Part shown: piece after piece, positions 63,501 to 64,000 of the stretch | How the letters are laid out: every line of letters begins with the position of its first letter | Position numbering within the stretch: the first letter of the stretch is position 1 | Virus record (IMG/VR): IMGVR_UViG_3300042519_001676 | Span: 1 to 64,000 of that record | Source of the DNA: a virus | Length of the DNA stretch: 64,000 nt | Strand: one strand, 5' to 3' | Notes under the pieces: model-generated | What the model was told of the DNA's origin: nothing | Seen by the model: the letters and a program-made list of their open reading frames with translations, nothing else | The model's database searches: none | Made by a program: the position numbers and the translations under genes

Positions 63501-64000
63501 ATTTGCACCATCTAAGTATGCACCGCCGCCTGCATCATTGCTGTCAAAACCGTAAGGGTCACCTACCGTAGGGTTTGATCCTTTTGTCAGTACTGAAAAT
63601 CGTTCTACATACGGGCTACGTGTTGTGATTTTTGCACCCGGTGCAAACTTAAATGCATATCCCGGTTTGTAAAATCCGCCAACAGTAAAGTCGCTGATTG
63701 TGGTTTCACCGTTTAATAAAAATGCACTCTGTGTATTGGTTGCAGTAGTAGGAGAAACGTATACCTGTCTAAGTCCTGCACCTTTAACTGATACTCCAGC
63801 TGGTACAGTTAGCGGGAATTCTTCAACGTATGTTCCTGCTAAAATGTTAACCGCAGCATTTGCTCCAACGGCATCTGCAAGTTCTAAACCTCGCTTTACA
63901 GTTCTAACAGCAGATTGCGGCAATTTGCCGCTTGCATTATTGTCACCGTCTTCAGAAACATAGAAATGATGATAATCACTTTTTAATAAATTAACACCCT
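57522..64000 (-). CDS. giant fibre/structural protein (5' end beyond window)
   Basis: Open from the window edge: the frame continues past 63923 (FYVSEDGDNNASGKLPQ), so the start is outside. At least 2,158 residues. The N-terminal part resembles a right-handed beta-helix (NILAGTYVEEFPLTVPAGVSVKG), followed by a LamG/concanavalin-like domain around 62,600-63,100 (YTVEAWIHLTQNNRKQYVVNKG; RLFINGNLEATTTSS; GYLDELRIS). Then about eleven GALxVxGGVGIGxNLYVG units, and a roughly 100-residue block duplicated at about 61,500-61,800 and 59,190-59,490. No S74 end. Probably a tail fibre or baseplate-associated adhesin. Confidence 0.85.
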   Translation of the reverse strand, partial: GVNLLKSDYHHFYVSEDGDNNASGKLPQSAVRTVKRGLELADAVGANAAVNILAGTYVEEFPLTVPAGVSVKGAGLRQVYVSPTTATNTQSAFLLNGETTISDFTVGGFYKPGYAFKFAPGAKITTRSPYVERFSVLTKGSNPTVGDPYGFDSNDAGGGAYLDGANVDPTSLEAAFLFNEATFIVPSSEAVHITNGTRVELLNGFSYFADKGIVGTSGSVGWGGQGRTRLRLANSTGTFTVGHNLHYVGSTGTLLASGLIDEVTSEYVYLDGKASGFVEAADRTGKTINVYNATVISSFERKFGTGAAYFTTDGDLLDIVSDADLQYGFSSYTVEAWIHLTQNNRKQYVVNKGLTPSTTFGLWVGADNKLAGQHGAIAFTSTNTLSTGTWYHVMMSRDLSNTNRLFINGNLEATTTSSANITNADSLTIGGYTGVPTLSLRGYLDELRISTTPRYTGSFTPPTSAYASDNSTTVLLHCDGANLSTSFTDDGLGSQNVYSTTGTYTAAVVASAQQISLADYRQFGGELRSIGSAVVYGNYGIYADGEGIDFKAIAFNMSHIGSGKDFTNDPSLAIQANEIVRLNGAKVYFQTVDHLGDFRVGPEFRINQRTGNVDFGTANFRLGPLSSLTISDGVNTSVLQPTSIQVGQLLLSGSTIQTISGNLTLNPAGSLTTIESDLQVNGALNFTGQILATSVENAVSTTTGALVVRGGVGIAKDLWVGGKATIVGDLVVRGTTTIVNSTQTSIVDPILDLGINPDGTDLTVDDGFDRGLLLHYNTGSGTSTYTRTFLGMDNNSETLIYKTGVITGPAGAYTPSFASSGTWGAAKFGTLELMRTDAGGLLNSGALKVAGGGSFAGDLYANRYFDSTGLIVSTATIGQYVVTQALAGADINIESGITYPGRGVITISNTSTLQTVTQRGSTTTVALTFANVTNSTGTTTGALVVTGGVGVGGNLYASNLYSNGSPVVTESSIGDLGVTALTAGTDTAVSSSTGVIVVWNTSTLDTVANRGSTTTAAITILNTASSTSTTSGALTVRGGVGITGDVYAANIYSNGIQVLTTETDTLESVTMRGAITPYAVTFSNTSQATISGSTKAVGISGGLYVGKKLYVNEFVTFMSSPIVGAIDSRSALTVNGTNQLQSWYDPVGGIVDLLWTGTGLTGYFQLLPAGSQTLALGANDVVKIAGGSSGSNFVGINTATATAQLEVGGDIKAANIYSNGSLVITNASLGTYGVTSLTTGSGIAVNTSTGAVIIESIDTLQLVTERGNSTTNAIIINNNTVSNSTSTGALVVSGGVGIGGQATIETALITVSLKGTPAATAVFENTTASTTTTDGAVVIYGGLGVGKQVRAAELYDSGNRVVTNVNPTAGSGITITDEISVGTATSFTINNTGVIAAVGSTYIGVSSATGIVTFTNLGVQTLTAGTDTSVSRTTGTVVVWNTSTLQSVTNRGATTTNAISISNNTDSNTSTAGALTVAGGVGIGRNLIVGGNAAIYGNLQVFGTQTYVNSTQTVVIDPVLSLGAGIDNTNLNVNDGFDRGVLLHYSTTASSSSTYDNHSFLGMDNASKKLVYKTDIWPGGFQEFPALFSNTGTWGAAQFGSLNLVNTTSATNTVSGALTVAGGAGIGGDLYVGNRIYAAGLEVLTTSSLGSGGIGVSQIFAGTDTAVSSNFGAITIWSTATLDSITSRTSSTNQIIYFNNTSQATNTATGSVQVAGGVSIKKNLYVEGSIFGAPGYIEHSEYAGASPGTNQWIKCLTWSLPNVGDSTTFKIKSAVKATASVVYSDNMDNDVLWVSYVKDAVSTVLGTVYWISESGEAALSVGTTNHTVTYDPISGDFEYWRRSTVAGGRIWTLITEEIPANTAYQTVTPAMIVNSSWAASVTSLGATATIDDPDVTSFEDLTVAGTLTHSGTTANISNNTAALTANIASAATLAATLKTVNIGTAGVATSIANINIGSTITGALGVLTVGSTLTNFRSTQTAINTQSAAVVITGGLAVGDNIVLGDGATTRGILDANIVSNGTFAAAGDAQSGSYILRGLATSTSTFTLTVNNTTATTNNQVILPDNSSYMFKVFATAKSTTSNDEGAWEFSGSISRYAGANTTVVRTVNKTKIWASQAYDVNVVADAVNGGLSVQAIGVASGSVRFVAKVETVEVTT

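Noticed and set aside
57820-63963. Many + strand open frames of 60-115 codons opposite the last giant protein
   Set aside because: All lie within the minus-strand gene, lack ribosome sites and vary in frame; shadows of repetitive coding DNA.

Overview
The window reads as part of the genome of a lytic T4-like (contractile-tailed, myovirus-type) bacteriophage. Recognisable T4-type modules are replication and recombination genes (gp41-like helicase, gp61-like primase, gp62-like clamp-loader subunit, UvsW, UvsY-like, UvsX, gp32), packaging and head genes (gp16, gp17, gp4), and neck, tail and baseplate genes (gp13, gp14, gp15, gp18, gp19, a gp48/gp54-like protein). The style (very long sheath protein, collagen-like fibres, many auxiliary metabolic and modification enzymes) recalls T4-like phages of aquatic bacteria. 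The host cannot be read from the sequence. No tRNA, integrase, transposase or CRISPR array was seen.

Region 1 (1-8.8 kb, + strand) is a dense block of about 28 small, mostly unknown early-type genes. Almost every gene or gene pair has its own near-perfect sigma70 promoter (TTGACA, 17 bp, TATAAT) and a short unstructured A/C-rich leader ending in AAGGAG-type ribosome sites. The promoters look duplicated and are packed so tightly that stop codons of upstream genes lie inside -35 boxes and several -35 boxes sit in hairpin loops. An AAA ATPase and a zinc-binding protein end the block. Region 2 (8.8-11.3 kb) is a G-rich spacer followed by small genes and a minus-strand radical SAM cluster. Region 3 (11.3-16.2 kb) is a collagen-like tail fibre with an S74 self-cleaving chaperone end.

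Region 4 (16.2-30.9 kb, mainly minus strand) holds nucleotide enzymes (a 5'(3')-nucleotidase-like and a nucleotidyltransferase-like protein), an unexpected YqgE/AlgH-family protein and the DNA replication, repair and recombination block. That block includes a very small protein that looks like the catalytic core of a bacterial DNA polymerase III alpha subunit, and an unknown neighbour of UvsW with a HARP-like segment. Region 5 (30.9-47.7 kb) carries packaging, head, neck, sheath and tube genes, with dNMP kinase and an HNH protein. Region 6 (47.7-64 kb) has a Nudix hydrolase, a 2-oxoglutarate oxygenase, three paralogous small TYTW proteins and two giant fibre or structural proteins, the second cut by the window end.

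From about 9.3 kb onward the promoter signal changes to a T4-late-type TAAATA motif. About half of the copies lie only 4-7 bp before the start codon, so by T4 late-promoter geometry transcription would begin at or next to the AUG. This suggests a set of leaderless late mRNAs (terminase, neck, baseplate and others) beside a second set with normal Shine-Dalgarno leaders (sheath, tube, fibres). This two-class late expression, the hairpin-embedded early promoters and the miniature DnaE-like protein are the most unusual things in the window.
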